DNA from: Paulownia fortunei
Lineage: Eukaryota > Streptophyta > Magnoliopsida > Lamiales > Paulowniaceae
Reading direction: 5' to 3'
Assembly: GCA_019321725.1 (NCBI GenBank)
Contig: CM033108.1
Coordinates: 4,534,001 to 4,598,000, forward strand
DNA: 64,000 bases
Shown: positions 45,150 to 58,520 of the stretch, one piece after another
Layout of the letters: every line of letters starts with the position of its first letter
Position numbering within the stretch: position 1 is the first letter of the stretch
Translations under genes and position numbers: made by a program
Notes under the pieces: model-generated
Databases searched by the model: none
What the model was told of the DNA's origin: nothing
The model's input: only the letters and a program-made list of their open reading frames with translations

Positions 45150-48016
45150 ATGGCTTCTGATCTTAACACAGAACTTTCGAAGAATGCTGGCATATTTGGC
45201 CTCAAGGTCTGGGAAGTTATTGGAATAATTGTTGGGTTATTGATTGTGGTTATCCTCTTTCTGTTAACATTTTATTTAACTTCAAGAAAGAAATTAAGAA
45301 GAGCTCAAGAAAAGCTTCCCTTTAGCCAAATACCTGCTGTTTCAAAGGAAATAAAAGAAGTACGAGTAGAGCAAGTATCAACAGATGAATTTGCTCCTCG
45401 TGATGGGATTCTTCTAACCATTCATGACAAGTCAAGTGACAAAGAATCAGACAAGGTATTGGTCCATCTGGGAATGCCAAAAGTAAAAAATGGAGATAAC
45501 GGCAGCCAATCAGGTTCATTCCATCATGTTGATAAAGATTATTGTGGATCACAATCAGGAGAAGAAGGGAGTTCAGGAACATTTGCAGTATATAAACCTT
45601 CTTCCTCACATCCTATAACTGCTCCTTCCCCTTTATGCGGTTTGCCTGAATTTTCTCACTTGGGTTGGGGTCATTGGTTTACTTTAAGAGATCTTGAACT
45701 TGCCACGAACAGATTTTCAAAGGAGAATGTTCTTGGAGAGGGTGGATATGGAGTTGTTTACCGAGGACAGCTTATCAATGAAACTCCTGTAGCTGTTAAA
45801 AAGCTCCTCAACAACCTGTGAGTTTCAAATTGTTCTTGTGATAATGAAATCTTTAATTGTTGGCCTTTCTTGTTAGTGTTCTATAGTTAATACTTTTAAT
45901 GTTTTTCCAACCAGAGGTCAAGCTGAGAAAGAATTCAGAGTGGAGGTAGAGGCTATTGGTCATGTGCGGCACAAAAATTTGGTGCGACTTCTGGGATACT
46001 GTATTGAAGGAACTCATAGGTACAGCCTGTCATCAAAACCCTGTTACAGTTTTTCTAGCTGTAATTTGGCTCTCAAGTCTATGGGAAAGTTGCTTTTTTT
46101 CACTGTAGCGTAATTATTGTGAATAAATTTGGGCGTGGATGCATTTTTGAAAACCTGCAGTAGGGCAAGATACAACTCTAGCTCTAAGATTGCGATTTAA
46201 AATGATAAATCCATTTGGGGCTCTAAAACATATGAGACTAGCTTGAGTGTGCTGCATTGAGACCAGGGCTTCTTAAAATTCTAAAATGCCCTCATTTAAC
46301 TTAGTATTAGTGTTTCAGGATGCTAGTCTATGAGTATGTCAACAATGGCAATTTAGAACAGTGGCTTCATGGTGCGATGCGTCAGCATGGATTTCTTACT
46401 TGGGAGGCCAGGATGAAGGTTCTCCTCGGCACAGCTAAAGCGTAAGTTGGTTAGGCTGTTTATTTTTTCCGTGATCAACTCTGTGGTTTTAATTTTCATT
46501 ATCCAGCATTGTGGATATCATGACATGTGGCATGCTTCTTGCAGTCTTGCCTACCTGCATGAGGCAATTGAACCAAAAGTGGTTCATAGAGACATAAAGT
46601 CAAGCAACATACTGATTGATGAAGACTTCAACGCTAAGGTCTCTGATTTTGGTCTGGCTAAGCTGCTTGGTGCTGGAAAAAGTCACATCACTACTCGAGT
46701 CATGGGTACCTTTGGGTTAGTTTTTCATATTTTTTCTTTTCTTTATTTCGTGTTCTTTTTGTGATTGTTAAGCAATCCATAGCTCTTCATTATTTAAATG
46801 TAGGATCACCATAGCTGTTCATTTAGATTGATACGAGAACTTTATTTACTCATTTTCTTTACAAATAATGTTCAGATATGTGGCTCCTGAATACGCAAAT
46901 ACTGGCCTTTTAAACGAAAAGAGTGACGTTTATAGCTTTGGGGTTTTGCTATTAGAAGCAATTACAGGAAGGGATCCAGTGGACTACGCGCGTCCTGCTC
47001 CAGAGGTATTTATCTGTTAGACATTATTATTAGCATTCTTTTGCATGTTGGATGTAAAACAATAAGCATATTTATCCTATGTATCTTCTATTTGTTGCTA
47101 CCTACATGCCTTAGATGGTAAATATAAATGGTACACCCATCAACAGAAGTTTATGCAGCCAGAAATGTTTGGATTTTACTCTTCTTGGATAAAATATATT
47201 ATCCATACATATTGTAGGTGTAATCTCTTTAAGAATAAGTTTTATGGGTCTTTTCTGTTACTTGATGAAGCTCTGCCAAAATTGCTAGAAAACCATTATG
47301 CAAAGGCACGACCTTTTCATTAAGTTAGTTACTTCGTGAGCTCTACTTACCGTTTGATGATCATAAAAAGCCTTTCCTCTTCTAATCTATCTGGCTTGTG
47401 TGCTTTAAAACTGCAGGCGTGCTGTTTTGATGCATTCTGAACTTCTGTTGGATTAACTGTAGAAATTTCAATACTTGCAGGTTAATCTGGTTGACTGGCT
47501 GAAAATGATGGTTGGAAGTAGGCGCTCAGAGGAAGTGGTAGATCCAAATATTGACATGAGGCCATCAACTAGAGCCCTCAAAAGGGCTCTTTTGACTGCT
47601 TTGAGATGTGTTGATCCAGATTCAGACAAGAGACCCAGGATGAGCCAAGTTGTAAGAATGCTCGAATCAGAAGAATATCCCATACCAAGAGAGGTCAGTG
47701 TGCCATTCATAAATGAGATTTTAAACTTAATATGTCCTTGAGGAATGCACATAAAATTTCTTGCCCTTAAATTTCTATCAACTCATACTTGAGTATTTTC
47801 TGTTAGTCCCATTTCACTTCACCCTGTAAGTTTTTTGAATAAAAGCTGGCATAAGAATGAATGGGTTTTGATTGTTGTGGTGCTTCAATTCTCTAGGATC
47901 GAAGGCAAAGAAGAACCCGAGCAAGTAGCACTGAGATTGATTCCCAGCGGGAGAACTATGACACTGATAAAAGTGACAGTCAGGATTTAAGAACAGAGAG
48001 CAGAAGGAATTCTTGA
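45150..48016 (+). CDS. Receptor-like serine/threonine kinase with short ectodomain
   Basis: Exons: 45150-45817, 45915-46019, 46319-46441, 46545-46715, 46876-47005, 47481-47693, 47897-48016; 509 residues, all GT-AG. An extracytoplasmic stub of about 20 residues is followed by one membrane segment (about 23-46, [17 protein letters not shown]), a Ser/Gly-rich juxtamembrane region (47-170), the block [20 protein letters not shown], and a complete kinase domain (about 189-468). The glycine loop is [10 protein letters not shown] (196-204), with K217 (VAVKK), HRDIKSSN (D315), DFG (333-335) and APE (359-361), so it should be an active RD kinase. The Arg/Ser-rich tail ([19 protein letters not shown]) is likely phosphorylated. 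It belongs with the Arabidopsis At5g18500/At3g59110/At2g42960 group, whose ligands are unknown. With no ectodomain it probably acts with a partner receptor. It converges on the TBC gene. Confidence 0.95.
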
Positions 48017-49355
48017 TCACAACCACAGATGATTTGCATTAAGGACCAGGAGTCTTTTGAACAGAAATGTCACTCTGACAAAAAGTTTCACTCTGCTGAT
48101 ATGTTATTTGCCCAAGAAGGTGCTGTCTAAAGCACAGGTAGGAACAAAAGTACAGTAGGTATAGGTGGGTACAGGGAGTTGTTTTTCCATTTTGTTTTTT
48201 TTACTTTTATTATTTTGAATTTTTGGTTGCTGGTTCATGTCCTTGTATTTTTCATTCTTGCTCCTGTATGAAAATAGATAGATGATTGTTTTGTTATGGA
48301 AGTAGTGGTGTTGTGAGAATCCTGAGAAAAACAGGGGGTTTTGTATGGATACTGGTGCTTTCTTTAGCTGTTCAATATTGTTTGATGAAATGCATTCTTC
48401 TTTTATGTTGATTCAGAGGAAGCCAAGAAATAATCTGGTCTGTCGATAGTAGTTCTGAGAAAAAGAGTAGACAGTTTGTTCAATTTGTTTGAGCATAATG
48501 GGGACTCAAAAATAGAACCGGAATTGAACTTGAGTTTTGGTTACCTTATAAATTTTCAATTCTAGTAGGGCTCACTTATTATTCTAACCATCAAGCTTTG
48601 CGAAAGATGAAAATTTTTGAACTAAAATTTGGTATCTGAAGGATGCAGAAACAGAGAACTTATTCAGTATGTATCAATAATGGCTGCCTGGTACAATACA
48701 GGAAGTTGGCTGTAGGCCCTAGCAAGTGATAGATTATAAAGTAATTCCTTCCTGGAAGTTTTGGGTAAGGCCTGCAATATACCAGAAATAAAGGTTGGGT
48801 CCAACAACAATTCATACTGTAATTTCCTTGTACACATCTGGTTTTATTCCTTTCTCGGAATTCTCCAGGGGTTCTCGCCAAGACCAATAGTAATGTTTAG
48901 AGTCAATCAATTAGAATTCACAACCAAGTTAATGTAATCGTAGAAGGCACAACTGAAAATAAAAACTAAATAAGGTATCAGGCAATAGAAAATGCATGGT
49001 GTTCATTGCACCAGTCAATAAGCTGACTCAACTTTTGAACAATATCTACCCTCTGAAATGGAGGATAAGTATGCCATATCAATGGCATCATCCTATCTTC
49101 ATACATACAACCCATATCCAAGAAAGTGCTTCTACGTAAGCATCAGACATCATGTACAGTGACAGTTTAACTAACTATCAAAGAAATCAATCAATTATCC
49201 AAAATCTTCTATGAGAAAAACCGGCTCATTTTGCAACATGGCCAATATATATGTACAGTGTCACATATGGACTGACTAAGACCAAGAAAGAATTAAAAAA
49301 TCAAATATTATTCACACGTTCACTCTCCAATGAAGAAAGGGTATATAGGCATCAT
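48017..49355. other. Convergent intergenic region kinase / TBC gene
   Basis: The region contains the kinase 3' UTR (to about 48,400) and, on the other side, the TBC 3' UTR. Composition is mixed. An open minus stretch near 48,660-48,887 shows no motif. Confidence 0.5.
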
Positions 49356-52300
49356 TCAAGATGGCTGCAGCTTCTGTTTAACACGGTTGGGTAGCTTCCC
49401 GTTTTGTTTCTCATATTCATCCTTCAATTCCTCCAAGCACTTGGACACCTAATTATCAGTATGTCCGTGAACAAGTGAATAAATTAACACATACAACAAC
49501 TCAGCAAATCCTTGAGCTATAGGTTTTCTCTATTTCTTTCTTGAGTACTGTATTACTGATGTTCTCTCAATCAATCAGATTCTTCTGTTTAGACATTTAT
49601 TACTGTTATCATTAGCCAACAGCCCAGACCACAATCCCAAGCATGCAAGTCTCATAATGGATGGTTAACATCAAGCACCCACATATCTTTTACACTTAAC
49701 AAACCAGCCTTTACACAGGTGACAAATTAACAAGGAGCAATGTACTTGAGTGGCCGTTGTGGGGAGGAAAGCGGACCTTAATTGAGTAGGCCATTGGAAG
49801 TAATATATCAGGGGGTGCATCCTCAGGAAAGTTCCGCAATGCATGTATGAGTTTTTCGAAAGGTAAATTTACCTGTTAAGAGATAAATTCTTATTATAAA
49901 CTCCACAGGAAGAAGCAAAGAAAATGTGAAACCAGATAATGAGGCAGTATAAATTCACCAGATCATCGTGGCAGTATTTCAATACAGCTAAACCAACTTT
50001 AAAGACAATTCTAACACCCTGGCAAAAACTATTGACAATCAGAATGTGCAATGATATAAAAAGGTAATTATATGGCAGTTGACCAAAAACCTCAGAGCGA
50101 ACAACTACTAACCTCAAATAGAAACACATCCCAAATCCTGAGAGCCAAATGGAATGGGAAAGAATATGAAAACACAGTTATGAACCACTGGCTTGCGTAC
50201 ATGCTAGGATTTATCATTTCCTGAGCGAAATGCTCTCCCAACTTGGGTAAGTGCTCTTTCACCAAATGGTCTAACTGAAATAGATATTGCTGTACAAGAG
50301 GCAATCCCACCTGTACCAAATGCATGGGCTTCAGTGCATAAAATGAATAAGGATGCAAAAGGTAAGAGGCACAAACATAATAACATATTTAAGAACCATT
50401 GGAAAGCAATTATACTGCACAAAGACAATTCCAAGTGACATGCATCGAAATTCCAACGGAACTCAGACACACCAGTTTCATGAACACAGTATTCGTTCTT
50501 AACATACCTATTGATAATCAGAGAACCTGAAAGTGTAACTTTATAAGGCCTAAAAAGCATGCCAACAATCAAAATCAATTTATGCAAATGTATTTCCATT
50601 TTTAAAGATTATTGCAAGAGACGAAATTTTATATTAAGCATATGATTAGATTCAACTGCCAGTCAGTAGACCCTTGTGTCAAAACCATGTCAGGAAGTGC
50701 AATAAATCTGTTCATATACTCTCAGAAGGTAGGCACAAATGAGATGGAGATTTCCTTGCTCCCAGAGCAAATTTGCGCAAATGGTTTGACTCTTCATCCC
50801 TGTAAAGCTGTCCTCCCCCACTCCACTCCCTCTGACATACTCAAACATACTGCACTAATTTCAGAAACATTTTTAAGAAAAATTGTCAGAGAAGGTTTTG
50901 CAAGGCTGGAAAATCAGAAACTAACCACATTAATATAATTCAGATTACTGAGGATCCAAATACATTTATGAAATAAATCTCAGGTCAATACATTAAAGGA
51001 TAAGGAAAGAAGAAAATTTAACTGGTACATATAAAGAGGTACAAGTCTATTTTAAAAATTATAATAGTGGCGTGAGGTGCAATAAGCAATTTTCTACATA
51101 CGGTGAAAAATGCCAGCATATAGATCAAGGATCCTGAGTAGCGTTATGATCACCATTCTCCAATGCATAATTAATTAGAGTCAGTCATAAGTCTCCAAAC
51201 TTGTAACTGATAGAATCAATCTCCTGATAACAAGAAGAAAATCAAAGAATAGTATAATTGTGCTTTTCAAAAAAATTGATTCAAAAACTAATTCTTCTAT
51301 AGAAAGGAACACCCTGGTGTTCAAGAAACTTCCTAGTACGCTAATTAATATAGATGCATGAAAATTTATTATACAGTGATAATCTTCATACCAATGCTTT
51401 CTCTTTTTTTTTCCAACAAAATTTAAAATTGAGACCTAACATACTAAATACAGAACATGACTCTGCTTGTTTATAGCATTGGCCTTGAGAGAAACTTGAA
51501 GTGTCTGAAAGCAGAACTGCTCAAGCAAACATCAATATTCTACAATTTAAGTACAGAATTTATCAACTTGAAAAGGCAGTATCTCACACTCAATACTGGT
51601 TGATATGGTCAAGTTATCAGATTTAATAACTACAAATATTTTATGAGATCAAGATCTTTTAGATTCAAGCAATGATAAGGTAAACTGATTGAAAATATCA
51701 AATAAATAAACCACAGATCAACCTATACCAAATATAATCCTTCCATTGGAGCATGGACAGCTCCTTTCAATAGCGCAACCAATAACCAAAATGCATCTTC
51801 TTCACTCATATAAAGAAGCAATAGACCTGCCACAAATCCCATGCCCTGCAAAAAACAGAATTTTAAATCAGCAGATGGTTAACAAAAGTAGACCTTTGTT
51901 AGATGCTTGACTAGTTATAATATATAAACCTGCACATATCCAACATCTCTGTCATATACAGAGTATGCTTTCAGAACATTATAAAGGGATCTTTGGCCAG
52001 GACCATGTCTCTGCTGGAAGAAAACATGAGAAGGAAAAGTACGAGAAATATCCCGAATAATGTCTAGCTCAGAAGCAGATGTCTCATATAGGACTAGTTG
52101 CTGCAGCAAAACACAGAAGAAAAAGGATGATTGAATAAAGTACTCAAGTAATAGTATTCAACAGTTGGAGAATAACCAAACACAAATAAAAATGTAATGC
52201 AACTGAATCCAATTCCTTAGCATTACCTCCTATTTATCACAGCCAGTCACTTTCACAAATTAAAATGAGGAAAAAGTAAAAACACTAGAATTCCAGCAAT

Positions 52301-53753
52301 TTAAGCATCATCATAAACGAGGACTCTTCTATTTCTGTATGAATTAAAACAAACTCAAATAAATTATTCACGATGCCTGAAAACTAAAAAAGGGGAGACC
52401 AATGTTCCAAGATAAATGGGCCTCAAGACTGAATGCAAAAAAGATCTAGTGAATGAGATCTAGGAAATGACACTGGACGGCCTTTACTACAATTGCATGA
52501 GGCCGATCACATAGGTATAAAAAGTATTTGTATCAGCAACCAGTAGTGTCATACTCAACTATGTAGACCCTACATAAACCTTAGTGTCCCTCAGCAAGTG
52601 GTTCAATGGTTCGATGCTAATTAAACAAACTGAAGAAATATCAGGACATAAGGTGATGATAATGAAAATAATGTTTACAAGCAATATAAAAACCAGAACA
52701 ATACTCAATTGTGGAAGCTACATTTTTTGCAGGAAATTTTTGTCTCTTATCAAATCATGCTAAAAGCAACTTCTGAAGAATAGAAACTGAAAATCAAGTT
52801 TGAACCATAATGTGAGCAGAGCAACTATGCATTATATAGCATATTGAGTCATTCAAGGATGTTATATTAGCAGAATCGTGAAACTTGAAAGGGCATTGAA
52901 ACAACTAAAAAGTTTATTCAAAAAGTCCTTTCATTGACATTATTATACCAGTGAACATAACATTATTTTGATATGAGGAATCAAAACAGTCAATAAGATG
53001 AATTGCACACATTTGGAAATTGTGATGGACAAAAACAACTTTTTTTTTTGGTTGGTAAACTTTAATGAAATGAACACCAAGGGGTGATAAACAATACCAT
53101 TCTTACCTGATAGACGCCTGGATTCATAAGCAAAAGGTCCCGACTGCCGGATATTAACTGCCAGACAAGTCCTCTTAGACAATCAGGAATTCCTTTCCTT
53201 ATTCTCCTTTTAACAACATGAGGTTTTCTCCTAACATAATGCTTCCAATCACTTCCTCCAGCCCCAATCATTTTTCTCCATTTTCTAATTCTTCTTTCCT
53301 CCCTGAAATTGAACATTGATGTGATAGCATTATGACGTGTGGAAAGCCTTATCTGAATAAAAACAACTTATTTGGGAAAAAAAACTACAACCATGTATTT
53401 TGATATAAAAGAACAGAGAATATGGTTCAAACAAAGTGAGTGTATAGAATACTCAGCAATAAATACCGCATCGATCTAAAACATCCGAGCAAGATGAACA
53501 TGTAATAAATGACCGATGTAGGACCTGAATGCATCAATCACCAAAAATTCTACAGATATATAACATATCATAAGAAACCATCAATAAAAAAGTATACGCT
53601 TTCAAAAGCTGCATACCTCTCATACTCGAAGGCAGATCTGCTCCTTGTAAAACCATCAGGGGAGTTAATTTCCTGCTTTACAAACCCAAATCTATCAACC
53701 TTAGGCAGCACAATAGGAGCCGCTTCATGCTCATCGAACCTTTTCTTTTCCAT
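49356..53753 (-). CDS. TBC-domain Rab GTPase-activating protein (PAM1-like)
   Basis: Exons (minus): 53753-53617, 53302-53107, 52100-51930, 51845-51729, 50310-50113, 50018-49959, 49872-49777, 49448-49356; 355 residues, all GT-AG. The compact TBC domain covers about residues 80-300 with both catalytic fingers: the IxxDxxR motif (I125, D128, R131 in IIRDISRTFP) and the YxQ motif (Y166-Q168, then GMGF). Other family blocks are KGIPDCLRGLVWQLISG, MSEEDAFWLL, FITVFSYSFPF and RIWDVFLFEG. The N-terminal 70 residues are charged (KKRFDEHEAAP, RREERRIRKWRKM) and the tail is Lys/Glu-rich. TBC proteins stimulate GTP hydrolysis by Rab GTPases in membrane traffic; the Rab partner is unknown. Closest known relatives are Arabidopsis PAM1 (At5g15930) and At3g02460. 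Intron 3 cuts directly after the glutamine-finger codon. Confidence 0.95.
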
Positions 53754-54846
53754 CCTACTGTCTCAGAAAAATTACATAACCCTAAACTCTATAGTGACAG
53801 TACTACTACTTTCTGCAACATTACCATGCAATCTCAAATTTCACCATCAAATGCAATGCGAAAACAAGAATTCGCTGAAAACAAAACAATGAATGATGAA
53901 AATCAGTTAAATCTGAAATTCCTCAGAAATTACGCAATAATTTAGTAATAAGTTCACACGAATTAAATTCAAGGCAATGCACCAAATGCATTGGCAATGA
54001 ATATAGCACAGAATAGGATTGTCATCACAGAAAATGGGGTTCCATTTCACCTCAAAATCAACAAAAAATTAAAAATGTCATAAACACAATAGAGATTTTT
54101 TTTCCAACTATCATGAAATTCATTCATTCTATATCCAGAAAATAATGAGTATTTACATGATGACACGATGCAGAATATAAAAATAATTTAATACAAAAGC
54201 CAAAATTTTGGACATAATTAAAAAAAAAAAAAAAAGCAATAAGAGAGAAAATAAACCTGAAGAGATCAATGGGGTACCCCTACTAATTCAAATTTCAGAT
54301 TATTTTTCTCGTAAAACACAATGGAGGAATGCATTATAGATTCCTTCTGATGATTTTCTTTTATTTTTATATTTCTGGAAAATTCAGACGAAAATGTTTG
54401 ACCTTTATATGGGAATATTTAAAAAAAAAAAAAAGTGAAGAAAAAAAATAAAATAAATTGATTTTTTTAGTTTAGATATATTTTTGAGTACCTAAGTGAA
54501 ATGAATAATTAAGTTTTTGAAGTTTAAATATATTTTTTTATTACCTAATACTTGCGAGTATTAAATGGGAAAAGATTTTAAACAATTTTCATATGATATT
54601 TAGTTGTAGTTATATTGGTAAAATTATACTCGTGTGGTCCCTTGGTTAAACGAAAATTAGATTCCCAAAAATGTAAACCCTCAAATTCTACATATTGGCA
54701 ATTTTAGGCCCACAAATATTAATATCTTTTTTTTAATAAAATTAAGATAAAATTTCAAGGCATAATATTTTAGGCGAGTATATTCAAAATTCGACTATTT
54801 TTCACAATGGCAAGATCAAAGAAATCCAAAACTTTACATGTACTAA
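53754..54846. promoter_or_regulatory. Upstream region of the TBC gene
   Basis: Leader and promoter (minus strand). A possible leader donor (TCTTCAG|GTTTATTT, near 54,256) suggests a 5' intron, but no clear partner acceptor was fixed. A long poly-A run (54,220-54,236) and AT-rich DNA follow. Confidence 0.4.
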
Positions 54847-55212
54847 AAGGGCGCTTGATTGAGTTTATTTAATAAATTTTGTAAGTGTTTGCATTTCACA
54901 AAATATTTTGGTACTTATATGATGTTAGATTTTATATAAAAATAAATTTATTAAGTATTTGAATAAAATAATATCACAAGATTTGTAAAATGCTAGTAAT
55001 AATTTATAATCAATATGATCAAAATTAAAAAAATTTATTAACATCTTTAAAATAAATTAATAACTTCTTATACTTTTTTTTTTTAAATAAGCTTATAAAA
55101 CACTGCTATAGAAGTTCATAAGTTCCAAAGCGAAAATTTTATCAAAATTTTAGGACATCTTATAAAATGATAACAAAATTTAAAGAGCTTTCAAACTCAT
55201 CCAAACACCCTC
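54847..55212. mobile_element. Tourist-like (PIF/Harbinger) MITE
   Basis: The 366-bp element starts AAGGGCGCTTGATTGAGTTT and ends AAACTCATCCAAACACCCTC, forming imperfect inverted repeats of about 20 bp with a GGGTGTTTGG-type core. It is flanked by TAA on both sides (54,844-54,846 and 55,213-55,215), the target duplication of this superfamily. It is very AT-rich inside and has no ORF. Confidence 0.75.
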
Positions 55213-55215
55213 TAA

Positions 55216-56949
55216 TTCTTGCACCAATGTCTCCCAGCTAACAAAGCTTTTGAAAATTTGATTGTTGAACTTAGTCAATAATTGTTATTCAAAATAAGGA
55301 TTTCTTCTTTATACTCCTTAGTAGAGTTGTTATCATAGAAAAGGACTAAATTTAGAGTCTAAAGCTTAAGCAATTGTAATTGCCATTACAATTTGAGGAG
55401 GATATGTTTATGTCTTGTCTTGATAAATTTCAATGCATACAAGTTAATGTTAGTTGAAGTTAGTAAAATAGGAGGGTATGCTGTGTAACATGATTTTTTT
55501 TAAAATTAAAATCATTTGTATTTCGACGAGTTTTGACATGAATTCCTGCTAATTTATTATATAACCAAATATAGTATAATAAAATGTGAAAGTGGAAGCA
55601 GAAATAAATATTGAGGTCGAACATGATTGATAATAAAATTTAACACGTCGTTGAATTGGTAAAAATTTAATTGTACTTAAGTATTATCTTTTCCGAACAT
55701 ATAATTTGAATTGGCGAGTCTAATTATTTTGTGAGTGATACGTGATTTTGAGTTTTAAAATTAAAATTGAAAAATAGAATAACCAAAAAAGAAAAGAAAA
55801 GAAAAAAACTCCTTTTTGACATATTACAACCAACTAAAATGCATGGGGATGAAACATTGCTCTGGATTAATCTTTATGGACGACCCTAATTCAATTTCTT
55901 ATAACATTTAATCAAAAAAATTCAATAAATCCCAAAATCATCATATACAGTACGATATCTAAGCTTGATAAAAAGATAAAAAAACAGGAGGTATGGTGTG
56001 GATACATAACAAAAATGATGTAGATGTATATTTATTTATAGTGTCCAACACGTTGTTTTCTAGTATTATCACAAAAAATCACAATTGTTAATAAGATTCG
56101 CAACCTTGCTCAAAATTACAACCCTTAATGTCACACCTTTATTGAGAAAGTCATATATATCCTCAAGAATGATAACATTCTTCAGAAAATGCAGAGATAA
56201 ACTTTAGAAGTAGTCATTACCATAGAGAGAAAAACACAGAGTCTATATTAAAGTAGTAATAGTGTTGTTCCTTAGAAATAGACATAACCCTTTTGCAATA
56301 GCTGCCAAAAGCTACGGCACTCCTTTTATCTTATTGTATGCTTAAAAGTGACTTCACATTGTGTTATTGCTTCTTCTCTTTAGAATTAAAACAGTTCATA
56401 TAGAAGAATAGAACCGTTCAAAGGCCCTATACACTATTCATATCGTGTGTGTATATAAATAAAATTAGGAACTAACATGTATGTTGCACTTGTTCATATG
56501 ATTTTATTAAATTAATTATATTATTTAATAATTTATTTAAATACAATTAAAATATTATAAGATATTTTATAATTAAAAAATATTAAATAAAAATATAATC
56601 AATAAAAATAAAATATTTTAAAGTATTTCATAAAATAATTATGATCGATATGATATTGCAACAAAATAAAATACTCTTATACCTCATACTTTATAAGCGA
56701 CACTTGCTTTTTAGATATTGAAAATTGAATACTTAAATTTTTTTCACATTACATGATTGTTAAATATTATAACTTTGTCCTATAATGAATCCTGTTTCAA
56801 GGTTGTGTATTCCTAATAAAAATAAAATATTAATTACTATTAATAATATAATATATTACTTAAAAAAAATATTTGTATCTGCAGTCAAAACTTATTTGTA
56901 TACAATATTTTTAATCTATATATTTTCTTTTATATTTGAGGTATCTGAT
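55216..56949. other. AT-rich intergenic stretch, no gene seen
   Basis: No protein motif was read. 56,500-56,660 is almost pure A/T with TAAAATATT-type repeats. It may be the outer part of the Helitron, whose ends I could not place. Confidence 0.45.
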
Positions 56950-58520
56950 TTAACAATACTTTGATTATAGATATTGAACTTCTTGTGAATAAGGCAAATA
57001 GACATCAACATTTGAAATTGTTTATTCTTGACCTTTTTTATTGTAATGACAAAGTAAAGTTTAATACAAAATTATTTACATTTAAATTGAAATGAATAAC
57101 CTTCATTTTCAACTGGTGATAGTTGTACTCTAAGTATAAAAATGTGATTTTCAGTATATTGTTCAAATACAATCTTTGCATTATTTATGTTATCCTTGAA
57201 CTTCTACATACCATTTTTGTACCATTATACAATCCATGATTAGTCCAAATTCATCAAAAGAATTATTAGATATTTTTTTTCAGCACCAACTTATAAGGAT
57301 GCAAGGCATTTGACTTAAAGAGTTTAAAATAACATCTTTATAATAGTTATTTGTATCATCAACAGCTTCACAAAACTGTTAAAAGTTCTTGCTTTTCGAG
57401 AAAATATAAATATCAACTTATTATTCAATTTATCAATGTGTTCATATTTATCGGCTAATATTGCTCGACTTGTTATATAATGAGTTGAATGAACATTCTT
57501 ATTTAAGATTGAAAAAATAACCCTAATAAGTTGTAATATTGAATTTTCTTTATTGTCATATTCAATAATCATTTCTTTTGAAATTTTGATGTTACGTTTA
57601 GTATCACTTGGTTCCTTACTATTTTTAACTCTAAGTAAGAACTCACTTAAATTTGAATCATTTCTCGATTCATGTTCTTTGATAAAGTAATTTTTTTTAA
57701 TTTTGGGTCACAAATATGATTTTATTACACTTGAAGAAATAGTTTAATAGATTGTTGCGCTAGAAACAACTGATAATACTTGTTTAAAATCTTCACAAAA
57801 TATTATTACTTTTCCACAAAAATCTTCATCATTTTTCATTACGTCTTTCAATAATTTATCAACATTTTTGATAGCTCATTGTTTTGCAATTGGTATTTTA
57901 TCCATAAAAATAGTTATACTTTACGCAACAGCTCTACAATCCCCACTTTGCTTGAACACAGTACAATTACATGATTCATTTGCATCTATCGGTATTTTGA
58001 AGCGAGAATGTATTGTTATAACCCCTGACATTATTGGAGTAGCAACTCTATATATCATAGTTACAAACGGTGTTAAAATTTTGCATATAAAATGAGCTAA
58101 TAATGTATAGTACAAAAAAAAAATTTGTGTTCCACCTAACCCATCAATAAAAAATCGTTGTCCATTTATATGCAATCTAAAATTATTGAAAAAGTTTTAT
58201 AATGTTCAGCATTCAACTTTAATTGTGATTCATACTCTTACAAATGTATTTTTATTGATATTTTATCTTGTATCTCTTGAAAAATTATTGTTCATGTTAT
58301 CTATATCAATATAAATATTTAGAAAATTATATGAACTAATGCTTTTTTCCATGCCCTCCAAGAAAAAAAATTCAAAATTTTCAAAGTTTTGACAACTTGT
58401 AATTTAACTGAAATTTCTTATTATCTTTTGAAATATTCAGACATTACCTCAAAGTACTTACCAAAAGATCTCACATTTGTTGGTACACATTATACACTCT
58501 TGTAGACTTCATGGCAAATT
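56950..58520 (-). pseudogene. Helitron (Pif1-like) helicase pseudogene
   Basis: Minus-strand frames carry the helicase part of a Helitron transposase in the correct order. FFIDGLGGT followed by FLY (about 58,100-58,155) is Walker A, with the GK replaced. HSRFKIPIDANES lies near 57,985-58,020. GKVIIFCEDFKQVLSVV (about 57,755-57,810) is the GDFRQ-LPVV motif. THYITSRAILADKYEHID lies at about 57,430-57,485. C-terminal blocks VQLSPVENEGYSFQFK (about 57,080-57,130) and a decayed VITI-K-Q-T motif (about 57,020) follow. Stops and frameshifts occur throughout, and the lost Walker A lysine shows it cannot work. The Rep/HUH nuclease part was not found, nor were 5'-TC or 3' hairpin-CTRR ends. Confidence 0.88.

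Noticed and set aside
50612..50938. 108-codon plus-strand stretch in a TBC intron
   Set aside because: It lies inside an intron of the minus-strand gene, with no motif.
52580..52625. tRNA- or SINE-like word GGTTCAATGGTTCGATGC
   Set aside because: No A box, acceptor stem or cloverleaf can be formed around it.
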